Shown: positions 1 to 8,567, counted from the first letter of the stretch. The stretch: DNA of 64,000 nt from Prosthecodimorpha hirschii (GCF_001305515.1 NZ_LJYW01000001.1:3290734-3354733), one strand, 5' to 3'. Numbers and translations are program-made. Notes: a model not told the origin generated them from the sequence alone.

Positions 1-358
1 GGAGGCGGCCGAACTGGTCTTTCGGATCGTCGGGCGTCTTCGACAGCATGGCGCGCAGCTTGCCGGCCTTGACCATTTCGGCCAGCGCGGCGTGGCGGGC
101 ATCGGCATTGAGCCGCCAATGAGTCCCGTCTGCGCTGATGATTTCATCGACCGAACGGGAAAGCCGGTTGAGGGCGCGGTCGGCGAGGCGGGCGCTGCCT
201 TCGCCCTTCTGAAGCGATTCGACCTCTTCGATCAGGTTCAGCGGATCGAAGGACCCACGCAAGGCGGCCAGCCATTTGAGCTGATCGGCGATCGATGCCG
301 CGTCGTCCTGTGCCAAGGGCGCCGCGCCGGTGTTCAGGGCTGCCGCGTCGCTGCTCAT
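1..358 (-). CDS. Third gene of the protease cassette, 5' part only
   Basis: An open frame of 119 codons runs without a stop from ATG 358 to the left window edge. Its ATG overlaps the TGA of the trypsin gene before it (ATGA), so the two are probably translationally coupled. The visible N-terminus is mainly helical and hydrophilic, with no signal peptide or membrane segment. Around residues 78-100 the pattern THWRLNADARHAALAEM resembles the short winged-helix-like segment near the N-terminus of some bacterial STAND or NACHT ATPases; this is a weak, remembered resemblance. By position it could be the ATPase or effector partner of the two proteases. Function is not assignable from this fragment. 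Confidence 0.7.
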   Translation of the reverse strand, partial: MSSDAAALNTGAAPLAQDDAASIADQLKWLAALRGSFDPLNLIEEVESLQKGEGSARLADRALNRLSRSVDEIISADGTHWRLNADARHAALAEMVKAGKLRAMLSKTPDDPKDQFGRL

Positions 359-2469
359 GGCGAAAACTCCGGCTCGACATCGGATGAGATCATGTCGGCG
401 ACGGCGACGCTCGGGCTTTCGGGCGTGCGACGGCAGGATGCCGAGACGAGGGCACCGGCGAAGACTCGGGTCATTTCTGGCGACGGATCGTCGAGCCGAC
501 GCCGCAGCCAGGATTCGACGTCCTTCTTATCGAGATGGGAGGCGAGCTGTTCCTCCCATTTGGCCTCTGGATCGATGCCGCGCAGGGCCGCTAGGTCGGG
601 ATCGGTGACGCCGATCAAGACGAGGCGCAGGTGCGGGTGCACGGCAATCTCGCGATAGAGCTGCTCGAGAAACGCCTGTGTCGACGTATCGGGCACGTTG
701 AACTTTTCCAGATCGTCGATGACGAGCCAGAACACGCCGTTGCCTGCTTCACGGATGAAGAGATCCCGAACGGCACCGGCGCTGGGATTGACTTGGTCGA
801 TAAGTTCCGTCGAGCTGTTTTGGGCCGGCCCCGCGGCCGCCGGGGCGGGCGCTGGCACGCTCGTGGCCCCTTTCCCCACACCGACGGCGTCAATCAGCGC
901 CCGAGCCGTCGTCGCAGCGTCGTTCCGGAAGCGCTCGGCACTGACGCAGACGACGCGATGCTCGGCGGGCGGAAGCAGCGCTTCGAGAATGCGCGCGGTG
1001 AAACTCTTGCCCACTCTGGAGAGGACGCGTCGGTCCGCCTGGCTGAATCCCGGCCGAACGATGATGATGCGGACCTTGCCGTCCCGGGCCCGGAGAATGG
1101 AATCCTGAAGGACCAGTCGCCCGATCAGCGGCTTGGCTTCGAGCAGTCCGAGGCTGTTGCGCCCGGTGACATAGGTCGGGAGCTTGCGTTCGCCCATCCG
1201 GGCAAGGATCGCGCCCATGGCGACCGCGACGACGCGCTCGATCGGGATGGCCGCGTTGATCTCGGCGGTCTTAAGCGGCCGTCCGGCGTCGTCATGTTCC
1301 GACGCAATCGGAAAGTAGCGCAAGCCCGCCTGATGCAGCGCGACCGGCTGCATGTCCCAGTTCAAAACCAACCCGCCGGACGACCCGCCAATGGTGTTGG
1401 CGTCGTGCAGGACCCGCGCATCGAACCCGGCCGGCAAGTTGAACGCCTGTCTGATAGGCGGCGTCGCGCCAAGCGTGCCGGTCGACAGCCGCATCATGAA
1501 AGTGCCGGGGTGGTGGAAGACCAGGATGCGGCCATTGAGGGGAGGCAGTGGCATTTCCACGATATTGTAGAAGCCTCGCTCGTATCCGACGGCGCGATCT
1601 AGTTCGATGACGGCGAAGTCATCGAATCCCGCCAAGTCTTTCGGGTCGTTTGGCCAGCCGGGCTGGCCTTCATGGGCGCCATGCTCGCTCGGATGCGCCG
1701 GGCTGGCGCACACCAGCCAGTCTCGCGAGGCTCGAATGCTCGTCGGCCCGCCTTGGCTGTCGCTCGGGCCGGCCGTGAAGTCGAAGTCGACGGAGAGTTT
1801 AGTGTCGCTGCCGGGTGTCGCCTCGAAGGCGCCGGCAGGAACCGCCGGCCCGGCTCGTGTGGCCAGCAAGCTCTGGACGACGTGCCAATTGGTCAAGACA
1901 AGACGCGGGCCGATCAGAAATCCGCTTCCCGTGATGCGGTTGCCGGGACCTGCCTGAACGACGATGCGGCAGCATCGACGCCGCGCGATCATCATGCCCT
2001 GGGCGCTCAAGAGCGGATTGCGGAACGGTTCGGCCGTGACGATCGCCTGAAGGCTGGTGGTGACGCTGTCGCGGGCGTTGGTGTCTCGGCTGCCTGCGGT
2101 CGCCAGCACCTTCGCCGTCTCCAGGAGACCGCCACCGGTTATGCCAGGGCCGATCAGACGGTCGCCGAAGGTGGTGATGAAGTCCTCCAGAAAACCGGCG
2201 TCTTTGGCTTCCTGCAGGGCCGCTTCGATGTCGGCGAGCGTGCGTTCGTCCGGGTCGGCGATGGGCTGCCGCTTTTGACGGCGGGCGGCGATCACCTGGA
2301 AGCGCAGAGCATCGCCCGGACGGCGGTCGACGAAGGTGTTGTAGATCTGGACGAAATTTTCGCGCGACGCGACCAGGACCCGCCCCTTCAGCGCCGCCAG
2401 CAGACGGTCGCTGAGGCTGCCGCCCAAGGCTGCCGCAGAGTTCGGCGGATCCTGATCGATGACCGGCAT
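355..2469 (-). CDS. Trypsin-like serine protease fused to a P-loop-like domain
   Basis: A 704-residue protein in three parts. Residues 1-150 are a helical N-terminal region with no clear family, possibly an adaptor. Residues about 165-420 are a chymotrypsin-fold protease with His196 (LTNWHVV), Asp284 (DDFAVIEL) and Ser364 (GGSSGG), a full S1 triad. Residues about 465-660 look like a degenerate P-loop NTPase: RVGKSFT at 485-491 as a Walker A-like loop, WLVIDDLE at 581-588 as Walker B, then RLVLIG as a possible sensor strand. No signal peptide is seen, so it should be cytosolic. The ATG lies 7 nt after the subtilase gene, with GAGG at good spacing across that gene's stop. Protease-NTPase fusions of this kind are known from NTP-dependent conflict systems; the role here is inferred. 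Confidence 0.8.
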   Translation of the reverse strand: MPVIDQDPPNSAAALGGSLSDRLLAALKGRVLVASRENFVQIYNTFVDRRPGDALRFQVIAARRQKRQPIADPDERTLADIEAALQEAKDAGFLEDFITTFGDRLIGPGITGGGLLETAKVLATAGSRDTNARDSVTTSLQAIVTAEPFRNPLLSAQGMMIARRRCCRIVVQAGPGNRITGSGFLIGPRLVLTNWHVVQSLLATRAGPAVPAGAFEATPGSDTKLSVDFDFTAGPSDSQGGPTSIRASRDWLVCASPAHPSEHGAHEGQPGWPNDPKDLAGFDDFAVIELDRAVGYERGFYNIVEMPLPPLNGRILVFHHPGTFMMRLSTGTLGATPPIRQAFNLPAGFDARVLHDANTIGGSSGGLVLNWDMQPVALHQAGLRYFPIASEHDDAGRPLKTAEINAAIPIERVVAVAMGAILARMGERKLPTYVTGRNSLGLLEAKPLIGRLVLQDSILRARDGKVRIIIVRPGFSQADRRVLSRVGKSFTARILEALLPPAEHRVVCVSAERFRNDAATTARALIDAVGVGKGATSVPAPAPAAAGPAQNSSTELIDQVNPSAGAVRDLFIREAGNGVFWLVIDDLEKFNVPDTSTQAFLEQLYREIAVHPHLRLVLIGVTDPDLAALRGIDPEAKWEEQLASHLDKKDVESWLRRRLDDPSPEMTRVFAGALVSASCRRTPESPSVAVADMISSDVEPEFSP

Positions 2470-2476
2470 GCGAGCC

Positions 2477-5287
2477 TCAGCGGCACTTGATCTTGTCGAA
2501 AGCAGTGGGGAGAGCGCGTGATGCCTTCACCGCGCCGATGCTGTGGCAGTAGTTGGCGGTCAGCGGCCGGCCCGCAAAATGCAAGGCGAGCGCCGGAAGC
2601 CCATCGGTCAGCGCGACCACCACCGAGCCTGAATTGCCGCCGAGCGTGGTCGCGTCATGCGACATGACCCATTTCTTCGTGTCGTCGGCAAAGGAGCCGG
2701 CGGTATCGACAATACGGCCTGGGCTCAAATACTTTCGGCTGAAGTCGAGGCCAAAAATCATCGATAGTTTCTTCTGTATGTCGTCGCTGTGCTCCTTGGT
2801 GTCAGGGTCGATAAAGGCGTCGAGACCCGGTCTGGCTGGATAGCCTACCACCAGGACGTCGGTCGCAGACTCTCCGTCCGCCTCGTCGCAAAGGATCGGC
2901 AAGGCCGCCGGCAGCTTGGCTCGCGCATTGCCTTCGGCGACCATCGCTTCGGTGCCGACTTCCAGAACCGCCATGTCGAGATGACGGAAGTCCACACGCC
3001 GGGCAATCTCGTCCGGTCCCGCCGCCACGACCGACTTTGCAGCAAACCGATGCTTGGAGCCGCGACCGCGGTCGTCGAAATTGATCGTCACCGCATCCCT
3101 CAGGAGCCATTGTTCCGGGGCGTTCGGACCCGAAACCAAGTCGGCGATCGCTTCCAGGACATGCCGGTTCGTCATGACGAGGCCGTCGCCGACCACGAAG
3201 CCGGTTCCCACATGGTCGTGGTTCAGGTCGATACGACCGACGGCCTGGACAAGCGGCTTGATCCATTGTTCGGCGAGCATGAACGTGCCGCCCCAATCGG
3301 TGAGCTTGGCTTCGTCCATGACAATGGCGCTATCGGTGACCTTGAAGGCCGGACGGCCCTTCAGGCGGACGAGCGCTTCGAGGGTGACCCGATCATCCAG
3401 GGCGAGACTGGCTTCGCCGTTCTTGAGAAGTTCATTCACGACGCGTTCGCCGTTGTCCAACAGGCCGAGCCGAGTCGCGTGGGATTCGCTCGAGATCTCC
3501 GAACTTTGGCGCATCAGCGAATCCCACCGCTCGACCGTCGTCATCAGGTTCTTCAAGCCCGCGCCCTCGAGATGAGCCCTGCTGGCCTCGGTCGATTCCA
3601 CCCCTGCCGAAAAATCGCGCCCGAGGATCTGAACTGTGTTCCGGCGCACGCTCTCGGCGGGGATGGGGGACGCCAGATGGGCGCCCTTGGACTGCAGCAT
3701 GTGCCTCAGAATGGCCGGCGCCTTGGCAGCCAGGCCATCGCTCGGTCGAGGCCGTCCCACGGCTTCCAGCGAGATCGAGGCGCTGCCGGACCGGCGGACA
3801 TGGTCCGCAGCCAGATAGGCGGCTTCTGCACCGTAGCGGTGCCAATCGAACTCCCCCTCCATCGCGCCTTCCGCTGCGCTGGCGAAGATGCGCGCCACCT
3901 CGGCCTCGGCCGATCCTGGCTCGGCGCCGGGTTGCGGTGCCGCCTCGATCATGCCCGCCGTCTCCGGTATTGCGGAGAGGGCGAGTTTCAGAAGCGCTTC
4001 GGCGTCGACGATGCCCGCGCCGAATTTGTTCGGGTTCCAACGGACGGGACGCCGCGCCGTAGCCGTCAGAGCGCTTCGGAACAGCGCCTGGACGGTCGTG
4101 CCGCGGCTGTCGGCTTCTCGGATGACCGCGTCGCGGCCGAAATGGGCGAGCCACAGGGCGGCAACGCCGGCCACCGTGGCCACGGCGAAAGAGGTCCCCT
4201 GTCCGCCGCTCACCGTTCCGACGCCTTGGTCCGCCGGCGTCCGCCGCGCGACATAGACATTCTCGGCGGGCGCGGAGATGGCGACCGATCCGCCGGCGCT
4301 GGACCCCTTCCAGGGCCGGTCGTTGCTGTCCACGCCGGCCACGGCGATGACCGCGTCATAGGCGGCCGGAAAGACGACGAAGCCGACGCAATTGCCGGCC
4401 GCGGCCAAAACGATGATCCCTTCGCGGACGGCCTCGTCGATCGCGGCAGACAAGGACATGCTTGGGAGACCGCCGAGGCTCATGGTGATGACATGGGCCC
4501 CGACTTCGATCCCGTGGAGAACCGCCGCCGCCACGGGCGTTCCATCGAAGATCTTGACGTCCTCGATGCATCGGATCGGGACCAAGCTGGCGCCTGGCGC
4601 CGTCCCGGTGACCTGTCCCGGCTTCCGGCTGACGACGACGCTGGCGGTGGCCGTGCCGTGGCCGGGATTGGCGGTCCTGCGGTTCAGCGGATCGGTCGGG
4701 TCTCGAGTGCCGTCGATGATATTGGTGGCGAGGTCGAGTCTGAGCGCGCCGGGATCGATCTCGGGATGAGCGGCGACCCCGGTATCAGGCTGCGCGACCA
4801 CGATCCCTTCGCCGAGCGTATTCGACCAGGCCCACGCCTCGGGCGCCCGCACAGCCTTTACAGACCAATTGCTGTCGGCTGGTGCGGGGGCACTCGACCA
4901 ACAGAAGGTGTCGAGGATGACCGACTCGGGCGTCAGATCGCGGAGAATCCTAGCGTCGGGCTCGGCATAGATCCTTGAGCCGACGTCGGGCGTGCAAGAA
5001 CGCAGCGCGAGGGCGTCGACAAGCGCGTCCGCCACGGCGAAAAGCCGATCCGGAGCGAGTGTGCGCCGTACGCCCGGGAATTGTAGCACTTGGAACCGAG
5101 GCAGCCGCGCGCCGAGCGGGGCCAAAGTGAAGTGTCCGCCAATCAGCTCCCTGAGGTTCTTTTTGATCGTCTCGAGGTCGTCAGTTCTGCTCAATTCGAG
5201 AACAAATCGGATGATGCCGCCCCTCAGAACCGCATCCTGTTCGCCAGCTGCCGCAGAAATGAGCCTCAGGGTATCGAGTGGTGACAT
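2477..5287 (-). CDS. Subtilisin-trypsin tandem protease
   Basis: A 936-residue protein carrying two complete serine proteases. Residues 1-150 are an unassigned N-terminal domain. Residues about 155-440 are a peptidase S8 domain with Asp168 (QPDTG), His210 (NPGHGT), oxyanion Asn299 (AAGN) and Ser366 (GTSFA). Residues about 450-660 are a helical linker. Residues about 665-930 are a trypsin-like domain with His709 (NRHV), Asp771 (DMAV) and Ser886 (GGNSGS). The ATG at 5287 is preceded by GAGG seven bases upstream. An upstream TTG at 5365 would add 26 residues but has no ribosome site, so it was not chosen. No export signal is seen. It heads a cassette with the trypsin/P-loop gene and the edge gene, which suggests a proteolytic cascade. 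Confidence 0.85.
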   Translation of the reverse strand: MSPLDTLRLISAAAGEQDAVLRGGIIRFVLELSRTDDLETIKKNLRELIGGHFTLAPLGARLPRFQVLQFPGVRRTLAPDRLFAVADALVDALALRSCTPDVGSRIYAEPDARILRDLTPESVILDTFCWSSAPAPADSNWSVKAVRAPEAWAWSNTLGEGIVVAQPDTGVAAHPEIDPGALRLDLATNIIDGTRDPTDPLNRRTANPGHGTATASVVVSRKPGQVTGTAPGASLVPIRCIEDVKIFDGTPVAAAVLHGIEVGAHVITMSLGGLPSMSLSAAIDEAVREGIIVLAAAGNCVGFVVFPAAYDAVIAVAGVDSNDRPWKGSSAGGSVAISAPAENVYVARRTPADQGVGTVSGGQGTSFAVATVAGVAALWLAHFGRDAVIREADSRGTTVQALFRSALTATARRPVRWNPNKFGAGIVDAEALLKLALSAIPETAGMIEAAPQPGAEPGSAEAEVARIFASAAEGAMEGEFDWHRYGAEAAYLAADHVRRSGSASISLEAVGRPRPSDGLAAKAPAILRHMLQSKGAHLASPIPAESVRRNTVQILGRDFSAGVESTEASRAHLEGAGLKNLMTTVERWDSLMRQSSEISSESHATRLGLLDNGERVVNELLKNGEASLALDDRVTLEALVRLKGRPAFKVTDSAIVMDEAKLTDWGGTFMLAEQWIKPLVQAVGRIDLNHDHVGTGFVVGDGLVMTNRHVLEAIADLVSGPNAPEQWLLRDAVTINFDDRGRGSKHRFAAKSVVAAGPDEIARRVDFRHLDMAVLEVGTEAMVAEGNARAKLPAALPILCDEADGESATDVLVVGYPARPGLDAFIDPDTKEHSDDIQKKLSMIFGLDFSRKYLSPGRIVDTAGSFADDTKKWVMSHDATTLGGNSGSVVVALTDGLPALALHFAGRPLTANYCHSIGAVKASRALPTAFDKIKCR

Positions 5288-5396
5288 CGGATCACCTCGA
5301 AGGCATGGGTTGATAGTGTTAGACCATTGAAAATGCCCGAGCAGTGGAGACCCAGCTGCTATCAAATGTCTGCTTTTGTTGGTATCTTAGCAATAT

Positions 5397-5424
5397 GTTA
5401 TACTGCATGAGATCGGCCTTGCAA
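5397..5424 (-). promoter_or_regulatory. Candidate promoter of the protease cassette
   Basis: On the minus strand TTGCAA (5424-5419) and TATAAC (5402-5397) are separated by 16 bases and lie about 110 bases upstream of the subtilase ATG. The match to a sigma-70 promoter is fair (4/6 and 5/6). It lies in an AT-rich stretch that contrasts with the surrounding sequence. Confidence 0.4.
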
Positions 5425-5774
5425 GTCTAAATTGGTGATTGACACGCGCTGTGTATTGTGATCGAGCAAATGTTGCAATGCCGGCAGGTGTCGCTTTGGA
5501 ATTCTAAGTATTTACGACCGATTTTTTGATTTTATGAACCAATGCGACCACTGGCCCTTTGAGTTGCTTGTACCAGTGCCTATTGCAGGCAGGCGTTACA
5601 CCAATTGACTGCAGTGTCTTTATTGAGCGACAGCTAGATATTGTACAAAATGCGAACGGCAACCTACATATTAGGCTTTACGCAGAACTTGCACTGCATT
5701 CGATTAAGCATAATCGGCTTGTCGAGAGCGCCGCGACGACAAGCGAGGGCTGTAGAGAGGTGGTCTCGCTGATT
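5425..5774. other. AT-rich intergenic stretch, no supported gene
   Basis: This stretch between the protease promoter and the IS3 element is much richer in A+T than its surroundings, which points to foreign DNA. A 72-codon open frame at 5559-5777 on the plus strand matches nothing recognised and has no ribosome site. No repeat or RNA gene could be identified. Confidence 0.5.
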
Positions 5775-5816
5775 TGAACAGTCAGGCCCGGTCCGTTAAT
5801 TGGATTCCCGCCTCGT

Positions 5817-6644
5817 TCATGCTGCCGCGAGGAGCGGCGTGTTGTTGAAATAGGCCTGATCCGGAGTCCGCCGGTCAAGACTCGAGTGAGGACGTGACCC
5901 GTTGTACCAGGCCAGATATCGGCCGATCGAGGTGCGGGCCTCGGCGACCGTGGCGTAGGCGCGGAGGTAGACCTCCTCGTATTTGACCGACCGCCAGAGC
6001 CGCTCGACGAAGACGTTGTCCCGCCAAGATCCCTTGCCGTCCATGCTGATCGCGACGCCAGCGTCGATAAGCACCGAGGTGAAGGCCGCCGACGTGAACT
6101 GCGAGCCCTGATCCGTATTGAAGATCTCCGGCTTGCCATAGCGGGCCAGAGCCTCCTGAAGAGCTTCGACGCAGAACTCGGCCTCCATCGTGATCGACAA
6201 CCGCCACGTCAGGACGCGCCGGGTGAACCAGTCGACGACGGCCGTGAGATAGACGAAGCCATTGGCCATCGGGATGTAGGTAATGTCCGTCGCCCAGACC
6301 TGGTTCGGCCGCTCGACCTTCAGCTTTCGAAGAAGGTACGGATAGATCTTGTGCCCGACCGCCGGCTTCGAGGTATTCGGCTTTCGGTAGATCGCCTCGA
6401 TCCCCATCTTTTTCATCAGAGTTCGGACATGGCGCCGGCCAACATCGACGCCCTGGTTCGCCAGCAAAGCTGCCGTCATCCGGCTGCCTGCGAACGGATA
6501 GTTCAGATGAAGCTCGTCGATCCGCCGCATGATCGCCCGATCAACGGCGGGCACCGGCTTCGGCACGTAGTAGACGCTGCCCCGACTGATCCCGAGAGCT
6601 TTTGCCTGTTTCGAGATCGGCAGCTCGTGCGCGGGGTCGATCAT
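5817..6644 (-). CDS. IS3-family transposase OrfB (DDE integrase core)
   Basis: A 275-residue protein of typical OrfB length. It has an N-terminal HTH_21-like part and an rve integrase core with the DDE residues in WATDITYIPM, TDQGSQFT and ERLWRSVKYEE. Its ATG overlaps the orfA stop (ATGA) in the -1 phase relative to orfA, as expected for the programmed frameshift that makes the OrfAB transposase. The frame is intact. Because orfA has an amber codon, OrfAB cannot be made from this copy without suppression. Confidence 0.92.
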   Translation of the reverse strand: MIDPAHELPISKQAKALGISRGSVYYVPKPVPAVDRAIMRRIDELHLNYPFAGSRMTAALLANQGVDVGRRHVRTLMKKMGIEAIYRKPNTSKPAVGHKIYPYLLRKLKVERPNQVWATDITYIPMANGFVYLTAVVDWFTRRVLTWRLSITMEAEFCVEALQEALARYGKPEIFNTDQGSQFTSAAFTSVLIDAGVAISMDGKGSWRDNVFVERLWRSVKYEEVYLRAYATVAEARTSIGRYLAWYNGSRPHSSLDRRTPDQAYFNNTPLLAAA

Positions 6645-6952
6645 CGCTTTGCGCTCGGAAGGCCGGCCTTCACGAGCGCTCCGGCTAAAAAATCGTTGGT
6701 CAGCGTCAACTCACCGATCTTCGCGTGGAGAGCCTTCAGGTCGATCGGTGGCGTCTCGGGATCCGGTCGCGCCTCGGCGCCGAACACGCCGGCGGCTCCG
6801 TCGAGGAGCTGCGACTTCCACGTCGTGATCTGGTTCGCATGGACGTCGTACTACTGAGCCAGTTCGGCGAGCGTCTTCTCGCCCTTGATGGCAGCCAGCG
6901 CCACTTTCGCTTTGAAGGCCGGGGTGTGGTTTCGGCGCGGTCGTCTCGACAT
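6641..6952 (-). pseudogene. IS3-family transposase OrfA, interrupted by an amber codon
   Basis: Reading from ATG 6952 gives the usual OrfA helix-turn-helix start (MSRRPRRNHTPAFKAKVALA), then TAG at 6853-6851 as codon 34, directly after ELAQ. Relatives have a glutamine there, so a CAG to TAG change is likely. After the stop the frame goes on in the family pattern (VHANQITTWK, then KIGELTLTNDFL) to its natural TGA at 6643-6641, overlapping the orfB start. GAGAGAAG precedes the ATG. Without OrfA the element is probably immobile. Confidence 0.85.
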
Positions 6953-7027
6953 CTTCTCTCCTGTTCGCCAAGCCATCGTGGCTGCTCACAGGCGGAAAGA
7001 CCACTCAACGGACCTGGTCAGATTCCC

Positions 7028-7133
7028 GAAGCCACCTCTGCCGTGGAAAACGCTCGGCTGGAAGACTCCCGCTGAGGCGCTTGACGCACTGCTCCGGCAA
7101 GCCGAAAAACAACCCGTTGCGACGACCGCTTGA
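7028..7133 (+). pseudogene. IS30-family transposase C-terminal remnant
   Basis: The last 30 or so codons before TGA 7131-7133 read LGWKTPAEALDALLRQ, the typical end of IS30-family transposases. Everything upstream of about 7028 is replaced by the IS3 element on the other strand. It is a dead tail left by that insertion or by an associated deletion. Confidence 0.6.
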
Positions 7134-7140
7134 ATCCGCC

Positions 7141-7440
7141 CAATACGTGTCGATCAAATACACCGGGCGCCTGGCCGAGGCCGGGATCGAACCCTCGGTC
7201 GGCACGGTCGGCGATTCCTACGACAATGCCCTGGCCGAGACGATCAACGGCCTCTACAAAACCGAGGTCATCCATCGGCGCGGGCCGTGGCGGTCCTTCG
7301 AAGCCGTCGAGTTCGCTACACTCGAATGGGTCGACTGGTTCAACACCCGACGACTTCTCGCGCCGATCGGCAACATTCCGCCCGCCGAGGCCGAGGCACG
7401 CTACTATGCCAGGCTGGTCCCACCAGCCAGGGCGGCATGA
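7141..7440 (+). pseudogene. IS3-family OrfB C-terminal remnant (second element)
   Basis: About 100 codons match the end of IS3-family OrfB: VGDSYDNALAETINGLYK, with the catalytic Glu in ALAET, then WVDWFNTRRLL and IGNIPPAEAEARYY. The first two catalytic Asp residues and all of orfA are missing. It differs from the OrfB at 5817-6644, so it comes from another element. Its terminal repeat follows at 7452-7479. Confidence 0.8.
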
Positions 7441-7451
7441 TTTGAGCCAAT

Positions 7452-7479
7452 CAGCCTCCGGCAAACCCGGGGCGGTTCA
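7452..7479. repeat. Terminal inverted repeat of the second IS3-type element
   Basis: The sequence CAGCCTCCGGCAAACCCGGG followed by GCGGTTCA is the usual end of a group of IS3-family elements; on the minus strand it begins TGAACCGCCCC. Its first three minus-strand bases (7479-7477) are the TGA stop codon of the adjacent ABC ATPase gene, so the element end lies exactly at the end of that reading frame. Confidence 0.65.
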
Positions 7480-8544
7480 GTCGTCGAGGGGAACAAGCGA
7501 TGCTTCGTTCCAGTGTAATGCCACGTTCTGCCCCACGCGCGGGACGCTCCTCATCACCGTTGCCGGCAGTTTCACCCAAAGCGGCAGGCCCTGGTAGTCG
7601 ACCCGACAGCGCATGCAGTCGCCGAGGAACACGGTCTCCTCAATGCGCGCGTGCCGGCAGCCGCTCTCTGCCGGATCGGCGAATTCGATTTCTTCCGGCC
7701 TCAGCGACAGCGTGCCCGACGCGGCGTCGGTGATATTATCGGGCAGGACGAACGCCGCGCCGTTGGCGAGACGCCCGATCGGGCCGGAGAGGCCGCGGGA
7801 AACCAAGTCATATTCGAGCAAATTGGTCTCACCGAGAAACTGCGCGACGAATTTGGACTGCGGCCGACGGTAGACCTCCGCGGGAGCCCCGACCTGCTGG
7901 ATGCGCCCGTCGCTCATGACGACGACATTGTCGGACATCGCCAGTGCTTCGCCCTGATCGTGCGTGACATAGATCACCGATACGGCGAGGCGCCGCTGCA
8001 GCGCCTTGATCTCGCTCTGCATATGCTCGCGCAGGTTCTTGTCGAGGGCGCCCAGCGGTTCGTCCATTAGCAGAACCTCTGGGCCGAAAACGAAAGCGCG
8101 CGCAAGCGCCACCCGCTGCTGCTGACCGCCGGAAAGCTGTTTCGGCCATCGGGCTTCGAAGCCCTTCAGACCGACAGATTCCAGCGCCTCATGGACCCTG
8201 CTCGTCAGCGTTCGTGCGTCCATGTTTCGCACGCGCAATGGGAACGCCACGTTCTCGAATACTGAAAGATGCGGGAAGAGGGCATAGTTCTGGAAGACCA
8301 TGCCGATGTTTCGTTCGCTGGACGGAAGCTTGCTGACATCCTTGCCATGCAGCCGGATCGTGCCGCTGGTCGGCTGGTCGAATCCGGCGATCATCGACAG
8401 CAGGGTCGATTTTCCCGAACCGCTCGGCCCGATGAAGGACGTGAAGCTGCCGTCAGCCACATCCAGCGATATGTCCGACACGGCTTTCACGTTGCCGAAT
8501 GTCTTGCTCAGGCTCTTGAGTTCGATCACGTGAGACGTCGTCAT
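7477..8544 (-). CDS. ABC transporter ATP-binding protein, PotA type
   Basis: A 355-residue protein with an ABC domain in residues 1-240: Walker [11 protein letters not shown]-loop [10 protein letters not shown], signature [14 protein letters not shown], Walker B VLLMDEP and switch THDQGEA. A TOBE-type substrate-sensing tail follows. It would energise the two permeases upstream for uptake of a polyamine-like or other organic cation substrate. ATG 8544 (MTTSHVIEL) starts 23 bases after the permease stop; a far longer open frame exists upstream but only shadows the permease gene. The stop codon lies inside an IS terminal repeat, so the last residues (...LVPLDD) may not be the original C-terminus. 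Confidence 0.93.
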   Translation of the reverse strand: MTTSHVIELKSLSKTFGNVKAVSDISLDVADGSFTSFIGPSGSGKSTLLSMIAGFDQPTSGTIRLHGKDVSKLPSSERNIGMVFQNYALFPHLSVFENVAFPLRVRNMDARTLTSRVHEALESVGLKGFEARWPKQLSGGQQQRVALARAFVFGPEVLLMDEPLGALDKNLREHMQSEIKALQRRLAVSVIYVTHDQGEALAMSDNVVVMSDGRIQQVGAPAEVYRRPQSKFVAQFLGETNLLEYDLVSRGLSGPIGRLANGAAFVLPDNITDAASGTLSLRPEEIEFADPAESGCRHARIEETVFLGDCMRCRVDYQGLPLWVKLPATVMRSVPRVGQNVALHWNEASLVPLDD

Positions 8545-8567
8545 CCGGCGTATCTCTTCGAAAGTTG

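Larger units (their letters stand above)
5775..7027 (-). mobile_element. IS3-family insertion sequence, orfA broken
   Basis: An element of about 1.25 kb, the usual IS3 size, holding orfA and orfB in the overlapping arrangement of the family, both on the minus strand. The ends carry imperfect inverted repeats: TGAACAGTCAGGCCCGGTCC begins at 5775, and the complement of 7027-7006 reads GGGAATCTGACCAGGTCCGT; about 12 of 16 inner bases match. The right end abuts the tail of an IS30-type transposase, so it seems to have landed in older IS debris. Exact ends and target duplication were not resolved. Confidence 0.8.

Noticed and set aside
2789-4978. A 729-codon plus-strand frame opposite the subtilase gene
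   Set aside because: Antisense to the protease, whose catalytic motifs are unmistakable.
5559-5777. A 72-codon plus-strand frame in the A/T-rich gap
   Set aside because: No ribosome site, no recognisable motif, and it runs into the IS end.
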